A stretch of DNA of 64,000 bases from CAVXNP01 sp963763305 (GCA_963763305.1 CAVXNP010000001.1:1364001-1428000), one strand, 5' to 3'; numbered from the stretch's first letter, positions 16,415 through 26,825 are shown. Numbers and translations: made by a program. Notes: a model not told the origin generated them from the letters alone.

Positions 16415-17408
16415 ATGGTTCAGGGTTGTGAAAACGTACAGGTGGCGCCGCTGACCCGTCGCGCGCCCCGGGTGTCCTATCGTCGCGGCGAGGCGCGAGG
16501 ACTGGCTGGCCGAGCCCGGCACGCTGGCGGTGTTCGGCTTCGGCGCGGGCCAGCCCGCGCAGGCCGACCCTCGCTGGCTGCCGGTGCCGCTGCGGCCGCT
16601 CGATGCGGACCCGGTCCTGGAACTGTGGCAGGTCGAGGCGCCGGTCGAGCACGGCCGCGTGGGCGAGCTGCGCTGGGCCGCCGGCGGCGGCTGGCTGTTC
16701 GCCGCCATCGAGCTGGACGAGCAACCGGCGGGCGGTCCGCGTGAGGCCGCCCGGACGGCTTACCGGAGCTTGCGCACGTTCCTGGCCGCGCGGCGCGAAA
16801 GCCATGTGCTGCGCGTATGGAACTACCTGGGCGCGATCAACCAGGGCGAGGGCGACGCCGAACGCTACCGGCTTTTCTGCGACGGCCGCGCCGCCGGGAT
16901 GTCCGACTTCTTCGCCGACGGCTTTCCGGCCGCCACCGCGATCGGGCACCACGCCGATGGCAACCGCCTGCAGGTCTACCTGCTCGCATGCGACCGATCC
17001 GGCACGCGGGTGGAAAACCCGCGCCAGGTGAGTGCGTGGCGCTATCCGCGGCAGTACGGTCCGACCCCGCCGAGTTTCGCCCGCGCCATGGTTCTGCCGG
17101 AGCGCGACGCGCTGGCGATCTCCGGTACTGCCGCCGTGGTCGGGCACGCCTCGGCGCACCAGGACGACCTGCACGCACAGCTGGAGGAGACGCTGCTGAA
17201 CCTGCAGGTGTTGCTGGACACCGCCGGAATCGACCCCGGCTTCGACCAGCACGCGCCGCTGAAGGTCTATCTGCGTCACCCCGGCGACGCGGACTACACC
17301 CGCCAGTTCCTGTCGCAACGACTGCCCGGCGTGCCGGTGCTGCTGCTGCATGGCGACATCTGCCGCCGCGAGCTGCTGGTGGAGATCGACGGCTGGCGCT
17401 ACGCCTGA
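16415..17408 (+). pseudogene. xanB2: XanB2-type chorismatase (hydroxybenzoate synthase), frame interrupted
   Basis: The body (from 16530) reads as a chorismatase: R-V-W-N-Y-L-G-A-I-N-Q-G-E-G-D-A-E-R-Y, F-C-D-G-R-A-A-G-M and S-G-T-A-A-V-V-G-H. XanB2 turns chorismate into 3- and 4-hydroxybenzoate, feeding xanthomonadin and ubiquinone. Its N-terminus lies in another frame (ATG 16415, ending S-Y-R-R-G-E). Dropping one G near 16493 joins this to R-E-D-W-L-A-E-P-G-T-L-A-V-F-G-F-G and gives 330 residues. No ATG exists in the body frame before 16530; only a GTG there, which would lose about 38 residues. I expect an intact gene with a sequencing insertion. Confidence 0.85.
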
Positions 17409-17446
17409 GGCCCGATTCTAGGCCGCCCCGCCTGCCGCGGGGCCAC

Positions 17447-18820
17447 CTACTTGGGTGACTTCAGCGGGCGCTTCCAGCCGTGGGCGGTGTATTGGCGAAC
17501 GCGCGACAGGGTCAGCTCGCCGGCGGGCGCCTCGCGGGTGATCACCGAGCCGGCGCCGATGGTAGCGCCGTTGCCGATCTCCACCGGTGCCACCAGCGAG
17601 CTGTTCGAGCCGATGAACGCGTTGTCGCCGATGTGGGTCTGGTGTTTGTTGACGCCGTCGTAGTTGCAGGTAATGGTGCCCGCGCCCACGTTGACGCCGG
17701 AGCCGATGCGGGCATTGCCCAGATAGCTCAGATGGTTGGCCTTGCTGCCTTCGCCCAGGCGGGTCTGCTTGGTCTCGACGAAGTTGCCGATGTGCACGCC
17801 GGCGGCCAGCTCGGTACCCGGGCGCAGTCGCGCGAACGGTCCGATCGTGCACGGCCCGTGGGTAATCACGCCGTCCAGGTCGCAGTGCGGCTGCACCACG
17901 GTTCCGCTGGCCAGCTTGACGTCCTTGAGGCGGGTGAACGGGCCGATGCGGACATCGTCACCAAGCTCCACCGAGCCCTCCAGGATCACGTTGGCGTCCA
18001 GCTCCACGTCCCGGCCGGCGCGGACCGCGCCGCGCACGTCCACGCGCGCCGGGTCGACCATGCGCACGCCGTCGGCCAGCAGCATGCTGGTGGCCCGCAG
18101 ACGGAACTGCGCTTCCAGTGCGGTCAACTGCAGCGGATCGTTGGCCCCGGCGGCCTCGCTCGGGTCGTCGCACTGCAGGCAGTCGGCCGGCCGCCCTTCG
18201 CCGGCAGCCGCGGCGAACACGTCGGTCAGGTAGTACTCGCCCTGGGCATTGTTGCGGTCGAGCCGCTGGATCCAGCGCCGCAGCGCGCTGCTGTCGGCCG
18301 CCAGGATTCCGGTATTGACGAGGTCCACGGCGCGCTGCCCGGCATCGGCGTCCTTCTCCTCCACGATGGCGCGCACCAGCCCGTTGCCGTCGCGCAGCAC
18401 CCGACCATAGCCGTGCGGATCGGTGACCCGCGTAGCGAGCAGCACCAGCGCGCCCTCGGCGTCCACCAGCCGCTTCAGCGTGGCGGCGCGGATCAGCGGA
18501 ACGTCGCCATACAGCACCAGCACCCGCGCGTCATCGGGCACCTGGCGCATCGCCTCGGCAACCGCATGGCCGGTACCCAGGCGCTCCATCTGCAGCACCC
18601 AGTCCAGGTCGGTCTGCTCGGCGAAGGCGGCCTGCACCTGGCCGCCGCAATGGCCATAGACCACGTGGATCGCCTGCGGAGCCAGCGCCCTGGCCGCATC
18701 GAGCACGTGCGCCAGCAACGGCCGCCCGGCCAGCGGCATCAGCACCTTGGCCCGACTGGACTTCATCCGCTTGCCCTCGCCGGCAGCAAGGACGATGACA
18801 TGCAACGGGGTGGTTTCCAT
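17447..18820 (-). CDS. glmU: Bifunctional GlcNAc-1-P uridylyltransferase / GlcN-1-P acetyltransferase
   Basis: A 457-residue enzyme of normal length making UDP-GlcNAc for peptidoglycan and lipid A. The N-terminal pyrophosphorylase domain has L-A-A-G-E-G-K-R-M-K-S (residues 11-21) and L-G-T-G-H-A, with Y-G-D-V-P-L. The C-terminal half is a left-handed beta-helix of hexapeptide repeats, ending with N-Y-D-G-V-N-K and the R-V-R-Q segment. The start at 18820 is the family N-terminus; the longer frame upstream is unrelated. It converges with xanB2, 38 bases away. Confidence 0.96.
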   Translation of the reverse strand: METTPLHVIVLAAGEGKRMKSSRAKVLMPLAGRPLLAHVLDAARALAPQAIHVVYGHCGGQVQAAFAEQTDLDWVLQMERLGTGHAVAEAMRQVPDDARVLVLYGDVPLIRAATLKRLVDAEGALVLLATRVTDPHGYGRVLRDGNGLVRAIVEEKDADAGQRAVDLVNTGILAADSSALRRWIQRLDRNNAQGEYYLTDVFAAAAGEGRPADCLQCDDPSEAAGANDPLQLTALEAQFRLRATSMLLADGVRMVDPARVDVRGAVRAGRDVELDANVILEGSVELGDDVRIGPFTRLKDVKLASGTVVQPHCDLDGVITHGPCTIGPFARLRPGTELAAGVHIGNFVETKQTRLGEGSKANHLSYLGNARIGSGVNVGAGTITCNYDGVNKHQTHIGDNAFIGSNSSLVAPVEIGNGATIGAGSVITREAPAGELTLSRVRQYTAHGWKRPLKSPK

Positions 18821-18884
18821 CAGGGATCCAGGCGAAGGTGGAAAGGGAGAAAGGATAACAGCCGGGGTCGCCGGGAGGCGCGGC

Positions 18885-19961
18885 TCAACGGGTCGCTTCC
18901 GGCGCCGGCCGCAGATCTTCCAGGCGTGGCGTGTACGCCTTGACGAAGGCGTTGCGCAGGACCCCGACGACCGCCTCCCACGTTCCCAGGTCCTTGTCGT
19001 CGATGCGGCCGCTGATCGGGATGCGGGTGGCGAACTGGTCCCTGGCGTGGTTCTTGAACAGCGAGCCCACGGCGCCGGCGACCGCTTCCCAGGCGACCTG
19101 CAGCGGGTTGTCGTGGCCCTGCTCGACATCCTGCTTCCAGCTGAACACCTGGACATGGTGCAGCAGCGGTTTGGCGTAGCCATCGAGCTGCCCGTCGCGG
19201 GCCTTCAACTGCATCACGAAGTCACCATTGCCGGCGGCAAAATCCAGGTGGGCGTAGGCCCGGGCGACATCGTTGAGGCGGGCCAGGCGGATCCGGCGAA
19301 TCTGCAACTCGAAGCTGAAGTCGCCACGTTCGGCCAGCGGATCGAAGCTGGCCCGGGCCTGCAGCGGTGCGTCGCCCAGCACCAGCGCCGTCGCCTGCAC
19401 GTCGGCTACACGGCGGCCCTGGCGGCGATCGACATTGGTCAGGTTGGTCGCGGAGCCCTCGATGCCGGTGACTTCGAGGTTCACTTCCGGCCGCGAGCGG
19501 TAGTTGTGGAAGGTCACCTGGCCGCGCCGTACGCGCAACTGGTCGATGCGCATCGGAACCAGATCCTGCAGCCGCTGGCGCCAGTCCACGCCCCTGCCGG
19601 CCTGGCCGTGCCCGGTGGCGTTGCCATCAACGAAATGGAGCTGCGCGCGGTCCAGCGCCACCGTGCCGCGCAGACGGCCCCTGAGCAGCGCGTGCCAGCT
19701 CAACGCGATCCCGACAGTACCGGCGGAAAAAAATGGCACCGGCAGCTTGTCCTCGACCTTGTCGATGCGCAGGTCGCGCAGGGTGTAGGCGCCACGCCAC
19801 AAGTGAAGATCCACGTCCGCGATATGGCCGTGGTAGTCACCCATGCGGTCCATGCGCTGGTTCAGGGAGTGGCGCACGGCATACGGCAGCGCGAGCCGCA
19901 CGGCCAGCAGCACGGCGGCCGCCACCAGCAGCCAGGCCCATTTGCGATATCCGGATGCCAT
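18885..19961 (-). CDS. DUF748 (AsmA-like) envelope protein
   Basis: A 358-residue protein with a single N-terminal membrane helix (residues 8-28, after S-G-Y-R-K) and a long periplasmic part. L-R-D-L-R-I-D-K-V, D-W-R-Q-R-L-Q-D-L-V-P-M-R-I-D-Q-L-R and repeated F-x-x-x-A blocks match DUF748, a relative of AsmA and YhdP bridge proteins that are thought to move phospholipid between membranes. It ends with R-L-E-D-L-R-P. It stands about 65 bases upstream of glmU on the same strand and may share its transcript. Substrate not evident. Confidence 0.78.
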   Translation of the reverse strand: MASGYRKWAWLLVAAAVLLAVRLALPYAVRHSLNQRMDRMGDYHGHIADVDLHLWRGAYTLRDLRIDKVEDKLPVPFFSAGTVGIALSWHALLRGRLRGTVALDRAQLHFVDGNATGHGQAGRGVDWRQRLQDLVPMRIDQLRVRRGQVTFHNYRSRPEVNLEVTGIEGSATNLTNVDRRQGRRVADVQATALVLGDAPLQARASFDPLAERGDFSFELQIRRIRLARLNDVARAYAHLDFAAGNGDFVMQLKARDGQLDGYAKPLLHHVQVFSWKQDVEQGHDNPLQVAWEAVAGAVGSLFKNHARDQFATRIPISGRIDDKDLGTWEAVVGVLRNAFVKAYTPRLEDLRPAPEATR

Positions 19962-20289
19962 CGCACCAGCCCGAGCAGGGAAAGCGCCATTGTGCGCCGC
20001 AGGATGTGGGGGCGACGTCAGCCGCCCAGCCTGCTGCGGGCGCCGCCGGCGCGGCCGAACCAGCGGGACGCCGGCATGCCTGCCTGCGGCCCCTGAATCC
20101 AGTTCTTTACCCGGGCGCGCGCGCCACGGCAGCCCGGCAGCACACCAGGAGCGTGGGCCGTAGAAAGTCTGAAGAGCGAGATGCTGCTATCGCCATGAGG
20201 GGAGTCCATCGGTGCGCTTGCTTGGTACTTCCATGCGCGCCCGACAAGCCGCGCGTATGGATGAGAACCTCATCGCAGCCCGAAGCTTT
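19962..20289. other. Non-coding gap, nothing recognised
   Basis: About 330 bases between the DUF748 gene and the TonB-C lipoprotein gene on the same strand. I find no tRNA, no hairpin with a T-run and no repeat shared with the rest of the window. Open frames across it have no recognisable family or ribosome site. It may hold the DUF748/glmU promoter. Confidence 0.5.
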
Positions 20290-20835
20290 CTATGGCTGAT
20301 GCTCCGGGCCTGCCGCCCGCTTGCCGGCAGTGACGCTGCCCCGACCGTGTTCGCACTGGAAGCGGAATACGTAGGAGCGGCTGAAAGGCAAGGTCGCCGT
20401 GTCCACCACGTGGCTGTTGCCCTCGGCGTCGGCAGCCCAGCGCTCCTTCAGCAGCGGACTGAAGGTCCATTGCCGTGCTGCCGCGCGTACGGCGGCGATC
20501 AGGCTGCGACGTGTCGGATCGGCCGTGGCCTCATCCTCCACGCGCACTTCCCGGACCGTGCCGTCGACGCCCACGATCAGCAACGCGCGCTGCTCCAGCG
20601 GCGGCGGACACTGTTGCAGCAGCGATGGCGGATAGATGGGTGCGACCCGCCGCAGGGGCGTGGCACCGAACGCCACCTCGCCCATCGCCAGGGCATAGTG
20701 TTCGGTGTCCGGTGTGTCGGCCATTCGCCACGAGGTGGCGCCGGCGGAGGCTGGCGCCCCCGCCGGCGGCGTGGTGGCACAGCCGCCCAGCAGCGCCAGG
20801 CTGCCGGCCAGGGCCGCTCTGAGCCAACCTGTCAT
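20290..20835 (-). CDS. Lipoprotein with TonB C-terminal-like domain
   Basis: A 181-residue predicted lipoprotein: signal residues 1-18 with lipobox L-G-G-C (Cys19). The rest contains R-R-V-A-P-I-Y-P-P-S-L-L-Q, then V-G-V-D-G-T-V-R-E-V-R-V-E and A-A-R-Q-W-T-F-S-P, the strand-helix-strand pattern of TonB C-terminal domains. No proline-rich spacer or N-terminal inner membrane anchor is present, so it is not a normal TonB. It may be a periplasmic or outer membrane lipoprotein using the same fold. ATG 20835 fits the signal peptide; the ribosome site is poor. Confidence 0.65.
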   Translation of the reverse strand: MTGWLRAALAGSLALLGGCATTPPAGAPASAGATSWRMADTPDTEHYALAMGEVAFGATPLRRVAPIYPPSLLQQCPPPLEQRALLIVGVDGTVREVRVEDEATADPTRRSLIAAVRAAARQWTFSPLLKERWAADAEGNSHVVDTATLPFSRSYVFRFQCEHGRGSVTAGKRAAGPEHQP

Positions 20836-20877
20836 GCGGGAGTACTCGTGGATGGGACAAGCGCAGCGTGCCCAAGC

Positions 20878-20906
20878 GAAAACGCCGGCGCAAGGCCGGC
20901 GTTTTC
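20878..20906 (-). terminator. Intrinsic terminator after atpC
   Basis: A perfect 12-bp stem (GAAAACGCCGGC at 20878-20889, complement at 20895-20906) with a 5-base loop lies 21 bases past the atpC stop. On the minus strand the stem ends in GCGTTTTC, giving a short U-run. It can also work in the other direction. Confidence 0.8.
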
Positions 20907-20927
20907 CATACCACAGCGCGGGGTCGC

Positions 20928-21356
20928 TCAGTGGCGGACGGCGCGGCGCAACCGCTCCAGTGCCTGCAACTGGGTCAGTGCGGCAACCAGCGCCGCCTGC
21001 GCCTCGGCCACTTCCATGGCGTCGGTACGGTTGGCCAGGGCGTCCTCGGCGGCCTTTTTGGCGGCCAGCGCGGCGCTCTCGTCGATGTCCTCGGAGCGGA
21101 TCGCGGTGTCGGCCATCACCGTGACCGACTGCGGCTGCACCTCGAGGATGCCGCCGCCGAGAATGGAGATGTCCACCTTCTCGCCGTTGCTCTGGGTCAC
21201 GATGACCTTGCCGGGCTTGAGGCGGGTGATCAGCGGCGCGTGGCGCGGGGTGATGCCCAGCTCGCCCAGTTCGCCGGTGGCGACGACCATCGTCGCCTCG
21301 CCGGAAAAGATCTCGGCTTCGGCACTGACGACTTCGACGCGAATGGTGGTGGTCAT
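20928..21356 (-). CDS. atpC: ATP synthase F1 subunit epsilon
   Basis: A 142-residue epsilon subunit. The N-terminal beta-sandwich has F-S-G-E-A, L-G-E-L-G-I-T-P-R-H-A-P-L-I-T and G-G-G-I-L-E-V-Q-P; the C-terminal part (from about residue 90) is the two-helix domain that can inhibit ATP hydrolysis. It is the last gene of the atp operon, followed by a strong terminator. It is separated from atpD by 125 bases, wider than usual, containing a GGGAAC-rich inverted repeat. Confidence 0.95.
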   Translation of the reverse strand: MTTTIRVEVVSAEAEIFSGEATMVVATGELGELGITPRHAPLITRLKPGKVIVTQSNGEKVDISILGGGILEVQPQSVTVMADTAIRSEDIDESAALAAKKAAEDALANRTDAMEVAEAQAALVAALTQLQALERLRRAVRH

Positions 21357-21377
21357 GTTTGGTCTCGCTTGGCTCGA

Positions 21378-21471
21378 CGGGAACAGGGAGCGGGGAACAG
21401 GGAACCGGGTGGATCAAGAGCCGAGGGCGGCAACTTTCAGCCGTTCCCCGTTTCCCGTTCCCGGTTCCCCG
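21378..21471. repeat. GGGAAC-rich inverted repeat between atpD and atpC
   Basis: A left arm of repeated G-rich heptamers (GGGAACAGGGAGCGGGGAAC and following) faces a right arm of the complementary CCGTTCCCCGTTTCCCGTTC type, about 33 bases apart. The two arms can pair as a long imperfect hairpin. A shorter version lies between atpG and atpA. Such G-rich intergenic elements occur in Xanthomonadales genomes. It may affect mRNA stability or the relative output of beta and epsilon. Confidence 0.6.
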
Positions 21472-21481
21472 CCTGCAGGAC

Positions 21482-22894
21482 TCAGGCGGCCTTCTTGGCG
21501 CCCATCTCCTCGGCCTTCTTCATCGCCTCGTCGATGCCGCCGACCATGTAGAACGCCTGCTCCGGCAGGTGGTCCACGTCGCCGTCGACGATCATCTTGA
21601 AGCCGCGGATGGTCTCCGACAGCGGCACGTACTTGCCCGGCGAGCCGGTGAACACCTCGGCCACGTGGAACGGCTGGCTGAAGAAGCGCTCGATCTTGCG
21701 GGCGCGCGACACGGCCTGCTTGTCTTCCTCGGACAGCTCGTCCATGCCCAGGATCGCGATGATGTCCTTGAGCTCCTTGTAGCGCTGCAGCGTGCCCTGC
21801 ACGCGACGGGCCACGTCGTAGTGCTCGTTGCCGATCACGTTCGGGTCCAGCTGGCGGCTGGTGGAGTCCAGCGGATCCACCGCCGGGTAGATACCCAGCG
21901 AGGCGATGTTGCGGCTGAGCACCACGGTCGCGTCCAGATGGGCGAAGGTGGTGGCCGGCGACGGATCGGTCAGATCGTCCGCGGGCACGTACACGGCCTG
22001 GATCGAGGTGATCGAACCGGTCTTGGTGGAGGTGATGCGCTCCTGCAGCACGCCCATTTCCTCGGCCAGGGTCGGCTGGTAGCCCACCGCCGACGGCATG
22101 CGGCCGAGCAGCGCGGACACCTCGGTACCGGCCAGGGTGTAGCGGTAGATGTTGTCGACGAAGAACAGCACGTCGCGACCCTTGCCCGAAGCGTCCTTTT
22201 CGTCGCGGAAGTACTCGGCCATGGTCAGGCCGGTCAGCGCCACGCGCAGGCGGTTGCCCGGCGGCTCGTTCATCTGGCCGTACACCATCGCGACCTTGTC
22301 CAGGACGTTGGAGTCCTTCATCTCGTGGTAGAAGTCGTTGCCCTCGCGGGTACGCTCGCCCACGCCGGCGAACACCGACAGGCCTTCGTGCGCCTTGGCG
22401 ATGTTGTTGATCAGCTCCATCATGTTCACGGTCTTGCCCACGCCGGCGCCGCCGAACAGGCCGACCTTGCCGCCCTTGGCGAACGGGCACATCAGGTCGA
22501 TCACCTTGATGCCGGTTTCCAGCAGATCGGTGGCCGCGGCCTGCTCGTCGTAGCTGGGCGCCTCGCGGTGGATCACCCACTGCTCCTGCTCGCCGATCGG
22601 GCCGGCTTCGTCGATCGGGTTGCCGAGCACGTCCATGATGCGGCCGAGGGTCTGCTTGCCGACCGGCACCTTGATGCCTTCGCCGGTGTTGCGGGCCATC
22701 AGGCCGCGGCGCAGGCCGTCGGTGGAGCCCAGCGCGATCGTGCGGACCACGCCGTCGCCCAGCTGCTGCTGCACTTCCAGCGTGATTTCGGTGCCGTCGA
22801 TCTTCAGCGCGTCGTACACCTGCGGCACCTGATCGCGTGCGAACTCGACGTCGATGACCGCGCCGATGATCTGAACAACTTTGCCCTGGCTCAT
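21482..22894 (-). CDS. atpD: ATP synthase F1 subunit beta
   Basis: A 470-residue catalytic subunit. It shows G-G-A-G-V-G-K-T (P-loop), G-E-R-T-R-E-G-N-D-F-Y with the catalytic Glu, L-F-F-V-D-N-I-Y-R-Y and R-M-P-S-A-V-G-Y-Q-P-T-L. Three copies alternate with alpha in F1. The start M-S-Q-G-K-V-V at 22894 has GGAGCATATCC before it, which rules out the longer frame. It lies between atpG and atpC, in the standard order. Confidence 0.97.
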   Translation of the reverse strand: MSQGKVVQIIGAVIDVEFARDQVPQVYDALKIDGTEITLEVQQQLGDGVVRTIALGSTDGLRRGLMARNTGEGIKVPVGKQTLGRIMDVLGNPIDEAGPIGEQEQWVIHREAPSYDEQAAATDLLETGIKVIDLMCPFAKGGKVGLFGGAGVGKTVNMMELINNIAKAHEGLSVFAGVGERTREGNDFYHEMKDSNVLDKVAMVYGQMNEPPGNRLRVALTGLTMAEYFRDEKDASGKGRDVLFFVDNIYRYTLAGTEVSALLGRMPSAVGYQPTLAEEMGVLQERITSTKTGSITSIQAVYVPADDLTDPSPATTFAHLDATVVLSRNIASLGIYPAVDPLDSTSRQLDPNVIGNEHYDVARRVQGTLQRYKELKDIIAILGMDELSEEDKQAVSRARKIERFFSQPFHVAEVFTGSPGKYVPLSETIRGFKMIVDGDVDHLPEQAFYMVGGIDEAMKKAEEMGAKKAA

Positions 22895-22991
22895 GGATAT
22901 GCTCCGGATGGATCTTTTAAGTGTTCGTAAGTGGGAGGCGCCGCTGCTTGCGTCGCCGTAATGGCGCTTGGATCTGCTCCACGGATGCCGA

Positions 22992-23909
22992 TCAAACCGC
23001 CGCGGCACCGCCGACGATCTCCGAAATTTCCTGGGTGATCGCGGCCTGGCGGGCCTTGTTGTAGACCAGCGTCAGCTCACCGATGACCTTGTTCGCGTTG
23101 TCCGACGCGCTCTTCATCGCCACCATGCGCGCCGCGTGCTCGCTGGCCAGGTTCTCCAGCACGCCCTGGTACACCAGCGACTCGACGTAGCGGCCCAGCA
23201 CGTGCTCGAGCACGGTGGCCGGATCGGGCTCGTAGATGTAGTCCCAGTCGTGGGTCTGGTCCAGCACGATGCCGGCATAGGCCGACTCGCCCGCCTGCTG
23301 CTGGCCGGTCAACTGCTCGGCCACCAGCGGCAGCGGCAGCAACGCGTCGACCGTCGGCTTCTGGGTCATCGTGTTGACGAAGTCGTTGTAGGCCAGGAAC
23401 ACCCGATCCAGGCCATTGGCCTGGTAGGCGTCCAGCACCACCTTGATGACGCCGACCAGCTGCTCCAGCTTCGGCCGCTCACCCAGGTGGGTGACGCTGC
23501 CGACCAGGTTGACGCCCTTGATCCGGCGGAAGAACGACACCGCCTTCTGGCCGATCGCCACCACGTCCACCTGCACGCCCTTGGACTGCCACTCCTGCAC
23601 CTGCGGCAGCACGCGCCGGAACAGGTTGGAGTTGAGGCCGCCGCACAGACCGCGGTCGGTGGAGATGACGATGAACGCCACCCGCGCCACGTTGTCGCGC
23701 TGGATCAGGAACGGATGGCTGAACTCGGTGCTGGCCTGGGCCACGTGCGCGATCACCTTGCGCATCAGCCGCGCGTAGGGACGCGAGGCCTTCATCAGAT
23801 CCTGCGCCTTGCGGATCTTGGAGGCCGAGACCATCTCGAGCGCGCGCGTCACCTTGCGCATGTTCTGCGTGCTCTTGATCTTGGTTTTGATTTCGCGTCC
23901 GCTTGCCAT
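22992..23909 (-). CDS. atpG: ATP synthase F1 subunit gamma
   Basis: A 305-residue central-stalk subunit. The N-terminal helix M-A-S-G-R-E-I-K-T-K-I-K-S and T-R-A-L-E-M-V-S-A-S-K are clear, with S-T-D-R-G-L-C-G-G-L-N and the conserved C-terminal helix M-K-S-A-S-D-N-A. It is about 18 residues longer than the common 287; the extra part appears to lie in the middle, around L-T-G-Q-Q-Q-A-G-E-S and the Y-E-P-D-P segment. It is intact and in operon order. Confidence 0.95.
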   Translation of the reverse strand: MASGREIKTKIKSTQNMRKVTRALEMVSASKIRKAQDLMKASRPYARLMRKVIAHVAQASTEFSHPFLIQRDNVARVAFIVISTDRGLCGGLNSNLFRRVLPQVQEWQSKGVQVDVVAIGQKAVSFFRRIKGVNLVGSVTHLGERPKLEQLVGVIKVVLDAYQANGLDRVFLAYNDFVNTMTQKPTVDALLPLPLVAEQLTGQQQAGESAYAGIVLDQTHDWDYIYEPDPATVLEHVLGRYVESLVYQGVLENLASEHAARMVAMKSASDNANKVIGELTLVYNKARQAAITQEISEIVGGAAAV

Positions 23910-23929
23910 CTTTTATCGCTCGCTATGCT

Positions 23930-24015
23930 CGGGAACAGGTGCTGGAAAACGGGGAACGTGACGTCCAAGCCGGGTATTGCGCTGACCCGCGCGTTGCCCG
24001 CTGCCGTTCCCCCGT
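23930..24015. repeat. Second GGGAAC-type inverted element (atpA/atpG gap)
   Basis: GGGAACAGG and ACGGGGAACG (about 23932-23958) are followed by the complementary CGTTCCCCCGT at 24005-24015. It is a shorter, more decayed relative of the element between atpD and atpC. Pairing would place a hairpin in the atpA-atpG mRNA gap. Confidence 0.45.
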
Positions 24016-24018
24016 CCT

Positions 24019-25569
<1,551 letters not shown>

Positions 25570-25723
25570 GGTCGTTATCCCGAAATTGGTTTTTTCAAGA
25601 GTCCGACCATGGATGGCCGGCTTTTGCTCTTCGCGAATTGGACGTCGCGTCAAACCTGATTTTCTCAATACCCTGCCCACCAGGGCCGGGTTGATGCCTG
25701 GCGCGAAGCGGACTCCGCGCGAT

Positions 25724-26258
25724 TCAACTGGCCAGTGCGCTCGACAGGCGCTGCAGGCGCCCACGGGCGGAACCGTCGATCACTTCGCTGCCGGTGTCGA
25801 TTACCACGCCACCGAGCAGGTCGGCGTCGACGGTGGTCTCCAGCTCGATCTCGCGCTTGAAGCGCCGCTTCAGCGAGGCCTTCAGCTGTTCGGACTGCGC
25901 CGCATCCAGCGCCATCGCACTGGTCACCTTGACCAGCAGCTGCGACTCGGACTCGCGCTTGTAGTCCTCGAACAGCTGCGGCCACTTCCGGCAGCAGGTT
26001 CATCCGGCGCTGGGTCGCCAGCTCGCCCAGGAACTGCGCGAACGGAGCGTCCGGCGCCATGCCCGAGGGCAGGTGCAGGGCGACCAGCTGCGCCGGCAGC
26101 ACGCGCGGATCACCCACCAGCCCGGACACGCGCGGATCGGCAGCCACCTGGGCGGCAAAGCCCAACGCCTGCGACCAGGCGTCGAGCGTGCCGGCACCGT
26201 GTGCCAGCTCGAACGCGGCACGTGCATACGGACGGGCGAGGGTAATTGCCTGGGCCAT
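25724..26258 (-). pseudogene. atpH: ATP synthase F1 subunit delta, frame interrupted by one extra base
   Basis: The N-terminal part from ATG 26258 (M-A-Q-A-I-T-L-A-R-P-Y-A-R-A-A-F) is a good delta domain up to N-L-L-P-E-V-A. The rest continues in another frame as L-F-E-D-Y-K-R-E-S-E-S and ends in the family C-terminus V-I-D-T-G-S-E-V-I-D-G-S-A-R-G-R-L near 25724. Removing one G around 25979-25982 gives V-A-Q-L-F-E-D and a protein of exactly 177 residues, the E. coli length. Delta joins F1 to the b stalk and is essential for coupling, so a real loss is unlikely; a sequencing insertion is the better reading. It is 2 bases from atpF. Confidence 0.92.
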
Positions 26259-26260
26259 CG

Positions 26261-26731
26261 TCAGATCTCGGTCGCGAGCTGGTCGAGCAACGCCTTGTGC
26301 GCCGCCGGATCGATCTCGCGCTGCACGATCTTGCTGGCGCCCTGCACCGCCAGTGCACCGACGCGCTCGCGCAGTTCCTCGCGGGCACGCTGGGCCATGT
26401 TGGCGATGTCGTCCTGCGCGGTGGCCTTCAGCCGGTTGATCTCGACCACGGCGTCGCCGCGGGCCTTCTCGATGATCTGGTTGGCCTGCTGCTGCGCCTT
26501 GTCGATGATCTCGGTCGCCTGCTGGCGGGCCACCTTGATCTCGGCGGCCACCTTGGCGTCGGCGTCCTTCAGCTCGGCGCGAGCGCGCTCGGCCGCGTTC
26601 AGGCCATCGGCAATCTTGAGCTGACGCTCTTCGATGGCCTTGTTGATGTGCGGCCAGATGAACTGGACAGAGAACCAGATCAGGATGGCGAAAGCGATCA
26701 TTTCGCCAATCAGGGTCGCATTGATGTCCAT
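26261..26731 (-). CDS. atpF: ATP synthase Fo subunit b
   Basis: A 156-residue peripheral-stalk subunit: short periplasmic N-terminus, one membrane helix (residues 9-26), then a long charged helix rich in Ala, Glu, Lys and Arg forming the dimeric coiled coil. This matches the 156-residue E. coli protein in length. It lies between atpE and atpH. Confidence 0.96.
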   Translation of the reverse strand: MDINATLIGEMIAFAILIWFSVQFIWPHINKAIEERQLKIADGLNAAERARAELKDADAKVAAEIKVARQQATEIIDKAQQQANQIIEKARGDAVVEINRLKATAQDDIANMAQRAREELRERVGALAVQGASKIVQREIDPAAHKALLDQLATEI

Positions 26732-26825
26732 CGCTGCTTTACCTATGCATGCGGTGTATCACGAACAGGGCGCCGGGCGCCCTGCGAGAGAGGCGGCTCC
26801 GACGCGCGGAGCCGCCCGGTACCAC

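Noticed and set aside
16415..17408. Programmed frameshifting in xanB2 or other split genes
   Set aside because: No slippery heptamer or downstream pseudoknot is visible at the break points, and the affected families are not known to use recoding.
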